Shown here in pieces: positions 52,884 to 61,744 of a stretch of 64,000 bases of DNA. The translations under genes were made by a program, and so were the position numbers. Origin of the DNA: G965276675 sp965276675 (GTDB taxonomy: Bacteria > Acidobacteriota > Terriglobia > Terriglobales > Acidobacteriaceae); contig OZ255624.1 of NCBI GenBank assembly GCA_965276675.1, positions 1,984,001 through 2,048,000 on the forward strand, read 5' to 3'. Within the stretch, counting starts at the first letter, position 1. Each line of letters starts with the position of its first letter. A model generated the notes under the pieces. The model was not told where the DNA came from. It searched no databases and saw nothing but the letters and a program-made list of their open reading frames with translations.

Positions 52884-54424
52884 GCCGGACGGCTCTCCAT
52901 CTGGCGGTCACGGCGCGGCTCGATGCTCCTGCGCTCATGACGGTTGTCGGTGACGGGCTCGGGATGGATTAGCATGCGATCCACCTCCGGGCAGGAGAGC
53001 TTAAAGCGATCTTCTAGCGAGGTGATGACTGCATGCACCTGCTGCATTGGCAGCTCATCGGGCAGCGTGCAGTGGCAGGAGACATGCACGTGATCACCCA
53101 TACGACTCACAATCACATCGTGAATGTCGATAATGGTGGGCAACTGCGCGGCGGCATGACGCAGCTGCTCCTCTAGGCTCCGGTCTTCATCGAGGCTGAA
53201 CGGGCGCTCGATCGTCGCGGGCTCGCTCTCAATGTGTGTCAGCACCGAGCTGACCTCTGGCAACTCGCGGCGAATCTGGCCCTCTAGATCGCAGACGAAC
53301 TCATGCGCTTCCATCAGAGAGCGTGTCTCCGGCACCTCCAAGTGCTGTTCCACATGCAGTCCATCGCGCACGGACTGCACGCTCACGTCGTGTAGCACCA
53401 CATTGTTGCGCGACGCAACAGCACGTATCTTGTCGAAGATGCTTTCGGTGAAGCTCTCGCGCGGCACAGTGCGCACCACCACGTCGGTATTGGGCAAGAT
53501 CTCGCTTACCGTCTTGGTCACCTGTTGTACTAGTGCCTCGGTGTGCTGGAAGGTGACAGTGCGCGGTACCGCGACCGTCAGATCTGCGAAATATCCATTA
53601 CCCGCACGCCGCACGCGCGCTTGATCCACTGCCAGCACGCCTGGCTCGTGGCTTACTGCGTCGACAATGCGCCGGCGAGCACCCGTGGGCGCCGCGTCCA
53701 GCAGAGCGCCTGCAGTCTGTCGCGCCAGGTTCCAGCTAAACCGGAGGATAATCACGGAGACGACGAGCGCAGCTACCGGATCGGCGTAGTGCAGCCAGTT
53801 CAGATGAAAGCGCGCGCCAACGTTCGAGGCCGCAAGGCCGAGGGCTACGGCAAGACTCGACCAGATGTCGGAAGCGAAGTGGAGAGCATCGGCCTCCAGT
53901 GCCTGGCTGCCGGAGCGCTGCGCAACCCGCTTCAGTGCGCGCGATCTGCCGAAGTCCACTGTGATCGACAGCAGGAGCACCAGAAAGGGCCAGACCGAAA
54001 AGATGAGCGCAATGGGATGGACGAAGATGCGGAGAATCGCCTCAGTCACGATCCACACGCACGAGGCGGCCATCAGAAATGTTTCAGTGAATGCGGAAAG
54101 ATTTTCGAACTTTCCGTGACCATAGGTGTGGTCTTCGTCCGCGGGTTTGTCCGAGATGCGGACCGAGAGGAACGTAAGTGCCGCGCCCACCAGGTCCAGT
54201 CCTGAGTGGGCCGCATCGGAGAGCATGCCCAGCGAGCCGGTGAGCAGGCCCGTTATGAGTTTGAGCGCCGTCATCAGGCATGCGGCAAAGACGGACATCA
54301 GTGCCGCCGAGCGCTTCTCTTTAGAAAAAGAATTTGGAGAAAAAGACTTTGGGCGCAGTGCGTCGGCAACGGACGCAGGTGTGCCCGTGCCTGACTTCGA
54401 ATGCGGCTCCCGCGTGCGCTCCAT
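52880..54424 (-). CDS. Cation diffusion facilitator with extended triple C-terminal domain
   Basis: This CDF exporter of Zn/Fe/Co/Mn type has six helices in residues 40-245. The metal-site motifs are LSDAAHSGLDLVG in TM2 and EADALHFASDIWSSLAV in TM5, and GHGKFENLSAF lies in between. At 514 residues it is far longer than the usual ~300. The cytosolic part (about 250-500) contains three ZT-dimer-like ferredoxin modules, each with a DVVVRTVP / HDVSVQSVRDGLHVEQHLEVP / HDVIVSRMGDHVHVSCHCTLP type strand. It shares an operon with aroB, ubiE and the PASTA gene. Confidence 0.9.
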   Translation of the reverse strand: MERTREPHSKSGTGTPASVADALRPKSFSPNSFSKEKRSAALMSVFAACLMTALKLITGLLTGSLGMLSDAAHSGLDLVGAALTFLSVRISDKPADEDHTYGHGKFENLSAFTETFLMAASCVWIVTEAILRIFVHPIALIFSVWPFLVLLLSITVDFGRSRALKRVAQRSGSQALEADALHFASDIWSSLAVALGLAASNVGARFHLNWLHYADPVAALVVSVIILRFSWNLARQTAGALLDAAPTGARRRIVDAVSHEPGVLAVDQARVRRAGNGYFADLTVAVPRTVTFQHTEALVQQVTKTVSEILPNTDVVVRTVPRESFTESIFDKIRAVASRNNVVLHDVSVQSVRDGLHVEQHLEVPETRSLMEAHEFVCDLEGQIRRELPEVSSVLTHIESEPATIERPFSLDEDRSLEEQLRHAAAQLPTIIDIHDVIVSRMGDHVHVSCHCTLPDELPMQQVHAVITSLEDRFKLSCPEVDRMLIHPEPVTDNRHERRSIEPRRDRQMESRPA

Positions 54425-54485
54425 GCGCTTAGCCTACAACTCGCCGCGGGTTGCGACTAGCCCCTCTCGTACAAACTCACCTGAG

Positions 54486-55256
54486 TTACCTCTTCACCGC
54501 GCGGTAGAGCCCCGCGATGCCAAAGGTGTAGGGCGTCCAGCTCACGTCCATAAACCCAACGCGCCGCATGGCCGCCATCATCTCGGGCGGTGTGGGGAAG
54601 CGCTCGACCGACGATGGCAGATAGGCATAGGGCCCCGTCACGCCTGAGAGTAGTTTGCCGATCTGCGGCAGGATTCGGCGAAAGTAGAAGGCGTACAGCT
54701 TCCCGAGGGAGCCGCTTGGTTCGCTAAAGTCGAGTATGCCCAATTCTCCACCAGGCGCCAGCGCACGATGGAATTCGCGCAGACCCGATTCGTAATTAGC
54801 GAGGTTACGAAATCCAAACGCCGTCGTGATCAGGCTTGCCGTGCCATCCCGAAGCGGAAGACGCATCGCATCGGCCTCGATCGCGATCACTCCTGGATGG
54901 GAAAATTTTGCTGAGCCCCGCAAGAGCATCTGGTGCGCAAAGTCCATCGCCAGTATCGGACGCGTGTAGATTTCCGCTTCCCCGATCACACTTTTTTGAG
55001 CCGTCCGGCGCTTCCGCAGCGCCATGGCCATGTCTCCGGTGCCGCAACATACATCCACCACCAGCGCCTCTGGCCTTGCCAGGACCGTACGGAATCTGTG
55101 CGCCGTCCGCCACCACCATAGCCGGTCGACGTTGCAGGAGAGCACGTGGTTCAGCGTGTCGTAGCGCGGAGCAATTGAGTTGAACATCTCCTGCACTGCC
55201 AACGCTGCGCTGTGCTCGTCCGTACTTCCCGTCGGCTGTGCGCCGGTAGCCGGCAT
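54486..55256 (-). CDS. ubiE: Demethylmenaquinone methyltransferase
   Basis: This 256-residue SAM-dependent methyltransferase performs the last step of menaquinone (or C-methylation of ubiquinone) synthesis. It has the UbiE opening MFNSIAPRYDTLNHVLSCNVDRLWW, then SAM motif I VVDVCCGTGDMA and AMDFAHQML. TTAFGFRNLANYESGLREFHRALAPGGELGILDFSEP, the family signature, follows. Acidobacteria use menaquinone, so MenG function is inferred. The ATG at 55256 overlaps the aroB stop as TGATG, indicating coupled translation. Confidence 0.93.
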   Translation of the reverse strand: MPATGAQPTGSTDEHSAALAVQEMFNSIAPRYDTLNHVLSCNVDRLWWWRTAHRFRTVLARPEALVVDVCCGTGDMAMALRKRRTAQKSVIGEAEIYTRPILAMDFAHQMLLRGSAKFSHPGVIAIEADAMRLPLRDGTASLITTAFGFRNLANYESGLREFHRALAPGGELGILDFSEPSGSLGKLYAFYFRRILPQIGKLLSGVTGPYAYLPSSVERFPTPPEMMAAMRRVGFMDVSWTPYTFGIAGLYRAVKR

Positions 55257-56362
55257 CAAGCCCTCACCATCGCGCAGCTCTCGAGTGCCGCGAGCAGCTC
55301 AGCGTCGCCCACGTCGTCCACCACACATGCCTCGCCGATGGAGCGCAAGAGCACAAAGCGCCGCACTCCACTGCGATTCTTCTTATCGCCAGCTGTTAAT
55401 GCAAGTAACTGCTGCGCATCGAACTCCGGCAACGCTGGCAGTCCGTACGCACGGATCACTGTTCCGGCTCTGTGCGACTCTTCGGCCGAAAGCAGGCCAC
55501 GACTGCCGCTGATCGCAAGCGCTGCTAGCATGCCCCAGCCGACGGCCTCGCCATGCAGCAGCGCCTTGTACCCCGTCGCCGCCTCGATTGCATGCCCCAC
55601 AGTGTGGCCAAAGTTCAGAATCATCCGCAGCCCGGACTCGCGCTCATCCACCGCGACGACTTCAGCCTTCATGCGCAGCGAGTCGCCAATCACTCGCCGA
55701 AGCGCCACGCTATCGCGTGCGAGGATTTGCTCTCGCCGTTCTTCTATGAACGCGAAGAGCTCACGGTTATGGATCAGCCCGGCCTTCAGGCATTCAAAGA
55801 GCCCGGCGCGTAGTTCGGCATCAGTGAGCGTGCTCAGCACGGCACCGTCCGCTATCACCAGCAATGGATGATGAAAGCTGCCCACCAGATTTTTGCCAAC
55901 TGCCAGGTTCACGCCCGTCTTGCCGCCGAGGGAAGAATCCACTTGCGCCAGCAGCGTCGTCGGCACCTGGATGTAGTCGATCCCGCGCATGTAGATCGCG
56001 GCAACAAATCCACCGACATCGCCCACCACCCCCCCGCCAAAGGCGATTAGCAGCGAGCCGCGGTCCGCGCCAGCCCGCGCCAGCTCTTCACAGAGCCGCT
56101 CGACGGTCGAGAGGCGCTTGTGCTCTTCACCCGGCGGTAGAAACAGCGGCATGGGCGCATTGTCTGCAAATGAAGCAAGGAACGACTTCGACCACAGAGC
56201 CCAGATCTCCGGCGAGGTGAGCACGAAGATCTTGCGCTTACCGTGCTCTGTCTTTGCACTGATGTAGCGCGCCAGTGAGGACAACAGTCCTTCGCCCAGA
56301 AGCACGTCGTATCCGGCCGATGCAGTCTGTACCCTGATCTTTTGTGTATTGCCCGTTTCCAC
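55256..56362 (-). CDS. aroB: 3-dehydroquinate synthase
   Basis: This second shikimate-pathway enzyme converts DAHP to dehydroquinate with NAD and zinc. The 368-residue protein has IAFGGGVVGDVGGFVAAIYMRGIDYIQVPTTLLAQVDSSLGGKTGVNL. MILNFGHTVGHAIE carries two zinc-binding His and LHGEAVGWGM follows. Length is normal. ATG at 56362, divergent from nadB with a 62-base gap. It leads the aroB-ubiE-CDF-PASTA operon. Confidence 0.95.
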   Translation of the reverse strand: METGNTQKIRVQTASAGYDVLLGEGLLSSLARYISAKTEHGKRKIFVLTSPEIWALWSKSFLASFADNAPMPLFLPPGEEHKRLSTVERLCEELARAGADRGSLLIAFGGGVVGDVGGFVAAIYMRGIDYIQVPTTLLAQVDSSLGGKTGVNLAVGKNLVGSFHHPLLVIADGAVLSTLTDAELRAGLFECLKAGLIHNRELFAFIEERREQILARDSVALRRVIGDSLRMKAEVVAVDERESGLRMILNFGHTVGHAIEAATGYKALLHGEAVGWGMLAALAISGSRGLLSAEESHRAGTVIRAYGLPALPEFDAQQLLALTAGDKKNRSGVRRFVLLRSIGEACVVDDVGDAELLAALESCAMVRA

Positions 56363-56424
56363 GCTGCTTCCATCGTATCGCAGCGCATGCAGGCAGCCCT
56401 TCGCGGCGGTGGTAGCCTCGAAGT

Positions 56425-58050
56425 ATGGTCATGCCACTTCAGACCGACTTCCTTGTGATTGGAGCAGGCATTGCTGGCCTGCGCGCCGCCATCGATCTGG
56501 CCCAGGCTGGAAAGGTCCTCGTCGTTACGAAGGAGCAGCTCGGCGAGTCGAACACGCAATATGCGCAGGGCGGCATTGCAGTCGCTATCAGCGGCGACGA
56601 GGATGTCGCGCTGCACCTCGAAGACACCAAGGTGGCCGGCGATGGGTTGGTCGATGAAGCAGCCGCGCGCGTCCTGGTCGAAGAGGGCCCAGCCCGCGTG
56701 GAAGAGCTGCTGCGCTGGGGCACCGGCTTTGACCGGCACCTCGCTGGCGACAAACTTGGCGAGCTAATGCTCACGCGCGAGGGCGCACACAGCCGCAACC
56801 GCATACTTCACGCGAACGGCGATGCCACGGGACGCGAGATCGCTCGCGCGCTGCTGGCAACGGCGAAAGGGATCCCGAACATCGCCTTGCTGGAATGGAC
56901 GATGCTGACCGAGCTGATGGTCGAGAGCGGCCGCGTGATCGGAGCCGTTTTGCTGGGGCAGGACGGTGTCCGCCGCGTCGTGCATGCACGCGCAGTTCTG
57001 CTTGCCAGCGGGGGCGCAGGGCAGGTCTACAGCGAGACTACCAACCCCCCCGTGGCCACCGGCGATGGAATCGCCGCCGCCTTCGCCGCTGGCGCCGAGC
57101 TGGCCGACATGGAGTTCTACCAGTTCCATCCCACGGCTCTCAGCCTGCCCGGAGTGCAGCGCTTCCTCATCTCCGAGGCGCTGCGTGGGGAAGGCGCATA
57201 CCTGCGCAATGCGCGCGGTAAACGCTTCATGGAGCGCTACCATCCGCTGCTCGAACTTGCTCCGCGCGACGTGGTGGCGCGCGCCATCACGCGCGAAGGT
57301 CTCGGAGAAGTTGAGGGTCAGGTTCTGCCGACATACCTGGACATCCGGCATGTGACCGGCATCGATCTCGCCAGGCGCTTCCCGGGCATCTCGGCATTTC
57401 TCGGTCAGCACGGCCTGGACCTCAGCCGCGACCTCATCCCCGTGCGCCCCGCGGCACACTACCTGATGGGTGGCGTGCGCACAGATATCGACGCTCGCAC
57501 CTCGCTCGACGGTCTCTATGCCGCTGGCGAGGTGGCCTGCACCGGCGTGCACGGAGCCAACCGGCTTGCTAGCAACTCACTGCTGGAGGGGCTCGTCTTT
57601 GGAGCGCGCGCAGCGGCATCCATGCGCGAGGAACAGGCGCGCTCGCTGCCGGGCTCTTCGCTACGTAGTGACACGGAGCACCCGCATACTCCGGCAGAGA
57701 TACCGCATACCGAGGAGTTCATTCATCGCCTGCGGCAGTCCATGTGGGTGCACGCTGGCCTGCTCCGCGGCCGCAATTTGCTTACTGAGGTGCCGCTCGG
57801 CGACTTCGACTCTTTTACTGCGGCTGCGCCGAAAGCCACTTGGTCCCGCCGCGTCTTTGAGGCACGTTCGTTGCATCGCGTTGCCGGAGCCATCGTGAAG
57901 AGCGCCCTGGCCCGTGAAGAGAGCAGGGGAGCGCACTACCGCATCGACTTCCCCGCGCGCGATGACGAGCACTTCCGCAGGCACTCACTGCTCGATGCCG
58001 GCTGTGTGCGTTTTGGCGAACTTAGGCGCTCGCCGGCTGCCGTTTCGTAG
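56425..58050 (+). CDS. nadB: L-aspartate oxidase
   Basis: It oxidises L-aspartate to iminoaspartate, the NadA substrate in de novo NAD synthesis. The 541-residue flavoprotein has the FAD motif DFLVIGAGIAGLRAAIDLAQAG and TQYAQGGIAVAIS. LASGGAGQVYSETTNPPVATGDG, the catalytic region EFYQFHPTAL and HYLMGGVRTDIDARTSLDGLYAAGE follow, and a C-terminal helical domain. The TAG stop at 58048 is formed by the first bases of palindromic element copy 4, so the element defines the last codons of the mRNA. Confidence 0.95.
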   Translation: MVMPLQTDFLVIGAGIAGLRAAIDLAQAGKVLVVTKEQLGESNTQYAQGGIAVAISGDEDVALHLEDTKVAGDGLVDEAAARVLVEEGPARVEELLRWGTGFDRHLAGDKLGELMLTREGAHSRNRILHANGDATGREIARALLATAKGIPNIALLEWTMLTELMVESGRVIGAVLLGQDGVRRVVHARAVLLASGGAGQVYSETTNPPVATGDGIAAAFAAGAELADMEFYQFHPTALSLPGVQRFLISEALRGEGAYLRNARGKRFMERYHPLLELAPRDVVARAITREGLGEVEGQVLPTYLDIRHVTGIDLARRFPGISAFLGQHGLDLSRDLIPVRPAAHYLMGGVRTDIDARTSLDGLYAAGEVACTGVHGANRLASNSLLEGLVFGARAAASMREEQARSLPGSSLRSDTEHPHTPAEIPHTEEFIHRLRQSMWVHAGLLRGRNLLTEVPLGDFDSFTAAAPKATWSRRVFEARSLHRVAGAIVKSALAREESRGAHYRIDFPARDDEHFRRHSLLDAGCVRFGELRRSPAAVS

Positions 58051-58165
58051 ACCGGTTCCAGGGTTACTGTGGCGGCGCGCAGACCCGCTCAGTGTGGCCG
58101 TTCCTCGAAGAACGGCCACGTTCACCTCTTTTCCCCGGACCACACCGGCCCTGAAACCGGTCTAG
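58048..58165 (-). repeat. Palindromic element, copy 4
   Basis: The 118-bp element lies between convergent nadB and terC. The ends are TAGACCGGTTCCAGGG (58048-58063) and CCCTGAAACCGGTCTAG (58149-58165). The internal hairpin is a perfect 10-bp stem, GTGGCCGTTC/GAACGGCCAC (58094-58103 and 58110-58119), with loop CTCGAA. It is in the opposite orientation to copy 3. It overlaps the nadB stop codon and encodes the last ~14 residues and stop of terC. It may also serve as transcription terminator for both. Confidence 0.87.
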
Positions 58166-59003
58166 TCCACAGCGACGCGGCGGCAAAGATGGCTACCACG
58201 CCTACAATCACGGCCAGCGAAATGCTGATCGGTATCTCGATCCAATGGGCCAGCAGCATCTTCAACGCGACAAAGGCCAGGATGATCGCCAGCCCATAGT
58301 GCAGCAGATGAAGCCGGTCCAGCAATCCAGATAGCACGAAGTAGAGCGAGCGTAGTCCCAGGATGGCGAAGATATTCGATGTGTACACCACAAAGGTATC
58401 GTGCGTGATGGCCAGCACGGCCGGGATGGAGTCGATGGCAAAGAGCAGGTCCGTCAACTCAATAGCCACGATGGCCAGCAGTAGCGGCGACCTCTTGGTG
58501 AAATGCAGCCAGCGGATGATTGGCGAAGGCGCAGCTTTGGCCGGGTTCTGCCGCAGAAGACGCCACGCTGCATAGAGCAGAATCGCTCCGAAGATATACT
58601 GCACGCTCGCAAACCGCTCCAGTAGTGCCAGCCCGGCAAAGATAAACGCCGCGCGGAGCACAATGGCACCCAGTACACCCCAGTGCAGCGCCTTGCGCTG
58701 GCCTAGATCGTCCAGGCCGAACGACCGGAAGAGCAAGACGAAGACAAAGAGATTGTCGATGGAAAGCGAACCCTCGATTAGGTAGCCGGAGAGGAACTCC
58801 AGTGCTGGGTGCTGCCCTCGCGACAAGAATAGGAATCCCGCGAAGGCCAATGCGAGCAGCAGCAGGAATAGTGTCCACAGCACAGCGCCACGGAGGGAAT
58901 GTGGCTTATTCTTGCGATCGAGGACAAAGATGTCCACCAGCAAGAGCACGATGACGATCGCGTGGAAGCCGATCCAGTAGGAGAGTGGCACGCCAGCGAT
59001 CAT
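58122..59003 (-). CDS. TerC-family membrane protein
   Basis: This 293-residue protein has 7-8 helices and the TerC signature EGSLSIDNLFVFVLLF (the conserved SxDN acid pair) plus ELTDLLFAIDSIPAVLAIT (second pair). Relatives are linked to tellurite resistance and to manganese export during membrane-protein metallation. The C-terminal tail (TRPVSGPVWSGEKR) is translated from palindromic element copy 4 and is unlikely to be conserved. ATG at 59003. Confidence 0.88.
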   Translation of the reverse strand: MIAGVPLSYWIGFHAIVIVLLLVDIFVLDRKNKPHSLRGAVLWTLFLLLLALAFAGFLFLSRGQHPALEFLSGYLIEGSLSIDNLFVFVLLFRSFGLDDLGQRKALHWGVLGAIVLRAAFIFAGLALLERFASVQYIFGAILLYAAWRLLRQNPAKAAPSPIIRWLHFTKRSPLLLAIVAIELTDLLFAIDSIPAVLAITHDTFVVYTSNIFAILGLRSLYFVLSGLLDRLHLLHYGLAIILAFVALKMLLAHWIEIPISISLAVIVGVVAIFAAASLWTRPVSGPVWSGEKR

Positions 59004-59047
59004 TTTTTTATGCTAGAGCATTCGTAGAAAGCAGGGAGGAAGGGAGT

Positions 59048-59095
59048 AGGGATCAGGGAGGAGCGAACGTGCTTCTATTCCCTGTTTTAATCCCT
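59048..59095 (-). terminator. Possible terminator hairpin after the M28 peptidase gene
   Basis: In the 101-base gap before terC, AGGGATCAGGGA (59048-59059) can pair with TTCCCTG and ATCCCT (59078-59084, 59090-59095) with a bulge. The repeated AGGGA/TCCCT units could also be binding sites. No strong U-run follows. Confidence 0.3.
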
Positions 59096-59104
59096 CGTCC
59101 TGCC

Positions 59105-60064
59105 TTACCTCGCATTCAGCAAGCGAATGGTCTCCATAAAGACATCGCCCGAGGTCGTCAGGCTCTTCGCGCTGATCTTATCCAGAGTGTCCTCTGGCGT
59201 GTGATGCCAGCCGTCTGGATGCGCTGCATCGTGCGGGCCGTAGTCCAGGTCGATCACATCCGCCACCGGCACTCCGCGCTGCGCAAATGGGAGATGATCG
59301 TCTTCGACGTTCAAGCTGGTCTGGAAGAAGTAGCGGCTGTCGCCGCACTTCTTTGCTGCCTCACCCACCAGGTCCAGCAGCCAGGGAGTCGAGTTCTGCT
59401 CGCGCGTAATGTCCAGGTCACGGTCGCCGATCATATCCGCCAGCAGGTATGCCTTGATGCGCTTTAGCGTTCCGTCGTTCTGCCACTTGGCTGCCAGATG
59501 CCGGCTGCCGTAGAGCGAGTCCGAATGCGACCACTGTTCGACCGCCTCTTCGCCGTCAAAGAAGACCAGCCAGACGCTATAACCATCGAGTTTGCCACCC
59601 ACCTGCTGCTTGCGCAATTCGTTCGCGATCTCGATCAGCAGCCCGGTCGTGGCCGCGCCATCGTTTGCGCCCACAAACGAGGTGTTCCGCAGCGGGTAGT
59701 TGGTCTCGTAGTGCGTCGCCAGCACAATCACGCCATCTTTCTTGCCGGGAAAGCGCACGATGTAATTCCGCATGGACTGCAAGCCCGCCGGTGTAGATGC
59801 CGTGAACGCATCCGTCTCCAACGCGTCTAGTGTGTTATGGGCAAACTGCTTCTTCAGGAAGTCTTCCGCGCAGCCGTGACCCTGACTGCCGTTGAAACGA
59901 GGCCCGCAGGCCACGAACTGCCGGGCATACTCAAATGCGCGCGCGCCGTTGAAGTGCGGCAGTGAAGCACCGTTGCTGTTCGCGGGGAATGCCCTCTGAA
60001 ACGAGCCCAGAATCGCCGGTATGGTCAGGACCACGGCCAAGAGGCAGGTCCAGCGACATCTCAT
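59105..60064 (-). CDS. Glutaminyl-peptide cyclotransferase-like M28 metallopeptidase
   Basis: This 319-residue exported protein has a signal peptide (CLLAVVLTIPAILGS). The zinc ligands lie in GANDGAATTGLLIEIANELRK (Asp), FFDGEEAVEQWSHSDSLYGSRHLA (Glu-Glu) and WHHTPEDTLDKIS (His). The DSLYGSRHLA segment after the Glu pair is characteristic of glutaminyl cyclases rather than aminopeptidases. It probably forms N-terminal pyroglutamate on secreted proteins. The gene's ATG overlaps the tatC stop by 4 bases, which links it to export. Confidence 0.87.
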   Translation of the reverse strand: MRCRWTCLLAVVLTIPAILGSFQRAFPANSNGASLPHFNGARAFEYARQFVACGPRFNGSQGHGCAEDFLKKQFAHNTLDALETDAFTASTPAGLQSMRNYIVRFPGKKDGVIVLATHYETNYPLRNTSFVGANDGAATTGLLIEIANELRKQQVGGKLDGYSVWLVFFDGEEAVEQWSHSDSLYGSRHLAAKWQNDGTLKRIKAYLLADMIGDRDLDITREQNSTPWLLDLVGEAAKKCGDSRYFFQTSLNVEDDHLPFAQRGVPVADVIDLDYGPHDAAHPDGWHHTPEDTLDKISAKSLTTSGDVFMETIRLLNAR

Positions 60065-60861
60065 GCCTCAGCCGCTTTTTTTCGGTTGCGCCGCGTGGGA
60101 TGGACCATGAAGGCAACCAGAATGCCGATAAGGTAGAGCAACAGCATCGGTGACGCGAAGGCGATAACCATCGATATATCCGGAGTAGGCGTGATGGCTG
60201 CCGCGATGATAAAGATCACCAAGATGGCGTAGCGTATGTTCTTCCAGAGAAATTTCGCGCTCACGATGCCGAAGAGCGCAAGAAAAAAGATGAGAATAGG
60301 CAGTTCAAAGCTCACGCCAAGGCCGAGGATCACGGTCGCAAACAGATCGGTGTACTCCGAGATGGTCACCATGGGCCTGAACTGCTTGCCATAACCCAGC
60401 AGAAAATCGAGCGCGCCAGGGTAGACGAAGTGGTAGCCGAACCATGCGCCGGCAAGAAAGAGCCCGATGGTCGCCGTCATGAACGGGACAACGTAACGCT
60501 TTTCCTGCTGATAGAGTCCCGGCGAAATGAAGAGCCAGACCTGATAGAGCACAAACGGTGACGCAAGGATTGCGCCCCCGACGAAGCTGATCTTCAGGAA
60601 AAGATTGAAGGGCTCGATCGGGTTCAGGTAGACCAGGTGCGGGTCGAGGCCGTGTTTCGCCAGCGCCGTCGTGATCGGCTGCTGCATGAAGCCGTAGATC
60701 CGCTCGTGAAAAGCATAGGCGATGAAAAAGGCGAGGACAAGGTAGACAGCGGAGTGGATCAGGCGCCGGCGAAGCTCTTCCAGGTGCTCGAGCAGGCTCA
60801 TGCCGGGCAGTTCTGCTCGCTCCGTCATCGCGGTGCGTGCGCGGTCCAGCAGATCATCCAT
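60061..60861 (-). CDS. tatC: Sec-independent protein translocase TatC
   Basis: This is the receptor subunit of the twin-arginine export pathway, which binds RR signal peptides. The 266-residue, six-helix protein opens MSLLEHLEELRRRLIHSAVYLVLAF (conserved EHLxELRxR). ILASPFVLYQVWLFISPGLYQQEKRYVVPF and FELPILIFFLALFGIVSAKFLWKNIRYAILVIFIIAAAITP follow. The ATG at 60861 lies 8 bases inside tatB, so the two are translationally coupled. Confidence 0.95.
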   Translation of the reverse strand: MDDLLDRARTAMTERAELPGMSLLEHLEELRRRLIHSAVYLVLAFFIAYAFHERIYGFMQQPITTALAKHGLDPHLVYLNPIEPFNLFLKISFVGGAILASPFVLYQVWLFISPGLYQQEKRYVVPFMTATIGLFLAGAWFGYHFVYPGALDFLLGYGKQFRPMVTISEYTDLFATVILGLGVSFELPILIFFLALFGIVSAKFLWKNIRYAILVIFIIAAAITPTPDISMVIAFASPMLLLYLIGILVAFMVHPTRRNRKKAAEA

Positions 60862-61561
60862 GATGTGTCGCTGCCGACTCTCCCGTCGTCGCGGCATACA
60901 CCGGGACGACTGACTCGCTCTGCTCGACGTCCGCTTCTCGCGCAGCCACCTGCATCTCTTCGATCGTTGCTACACCGTTTGACGCGACGCCGTCTGGCGG
61001 CACGCTGCCCACTGCGACCGCAGCGATTGGGACCGGCTCCTGGACCTCTACCCCCTCGGCATACTCCCGGAAGCGGTTCGGGGGAAGACTACTCACCTGC
61101 TCGCCTGTGGATGGCGGCATAATTGTTGGCTCACCGGAGGTCGCCGGCTCGGCCGCACCTGCAAAAGCATCCTGGGCAACAGCGCCCTCGACGGCGGGGT
61201 CATTCGCCGCGGTCACTTCCTCTGTGGCCGAGAGAGAGACCGCCGTGGCTGGCTGCGGGGTTACAGATTGGTTCGCAAGCTGCTTCTGGCGCTCGGCCCG
61301 CTCGGAGGCCTGCAGCTCATCTTCGATCTGTAGCTTGAAATCGTTCGAAGCGCGGCGAAACTCGTAGACCAGCTTTCCCAACTGTCGGCTGATCTCCGGC
61401 AGCTTCTTCGGCCCAAAGACGATCAGCGCCATGATCAGCAGGAACAGGCTGTCACCGACGCCAAAAGAGGCCAGCTGGATCTTTGCCGGATGTACGGTCA
61501 GGTGCGCCAATACCCCCGGCGTGGTGAAAGCAAAACTACACAAGATGTGAGGCAGATGCAT
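60854..61561 (-). CDS. tatB: TatB-like (TatA/B family) translocase subunit
   Basis: This 235-residue protein has the TatA/B core: the transmembrane helix in FGVGDSLFLLIMALIVFGPKKLPEISRQLGKLVYEFRRASNDFKLQIEDEL. That includes the FGP hinge and a basic amphipathic helix. A long acidic, Pro/Ala-rich tail (about 100-235) follows. The helix is preceded by a hydrophobic N-terminal extension of about 30 residues, unusual for TatA/B, so a start closer to residue 30 is possible. The neighbouring tatC supports TatB. No separate tatA is seen here. Confidence 0.88.
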   Translation of the reverse strand: MHLPHILCSFAFTTPGVLAHLTVHPAKIQLASFGVGDSLFLLIMALIVFGPKKLPEISRQLGKLVYEFRRASNDFKLQIEDELQASERAERQKQLANQSVTPQPATAVSLSATEEVTAANDPAVEGAVAQDAFAGAAEPATSGEPTIMPPSTGEQVSSLPPNRFREYAEGVEVQEPVPIAAVAVGSVPPDGVASNGVATIEEMQVAAREADVEQSESVVPVYAATTGESAATHHG

Positions 61562-61740
61562 TGCTCTCCAATGATACCCGCGCTACCGGTGGCTCACAAA
61601 CGGTTCGAGGCTTACGGGCATTACCGCTGAGCACAAGTGTTCTCCTTTGGATACGTGACGGCCCCTCCGGCAGATGTATTACACTAAGTTAAATGCACGC
61701 GAGGGTCGGACGAACTCGGTGAGTCCCGGCTGAACTCTTC
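61562..61740 (+). promoter_or_regulatory. Upstream part of the tatB-nadA divergent region
   Basis: This part of the 312-base gap between the divergent tatB and nadA genes shows no gene. TACACTAAGTTAAAT near 61679-61693 is AT-rich and could hold the nadA -10 element. No convincing -35 box is evident. Confidence 0.3.
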
Positions 61741-61744
61741 CGCA

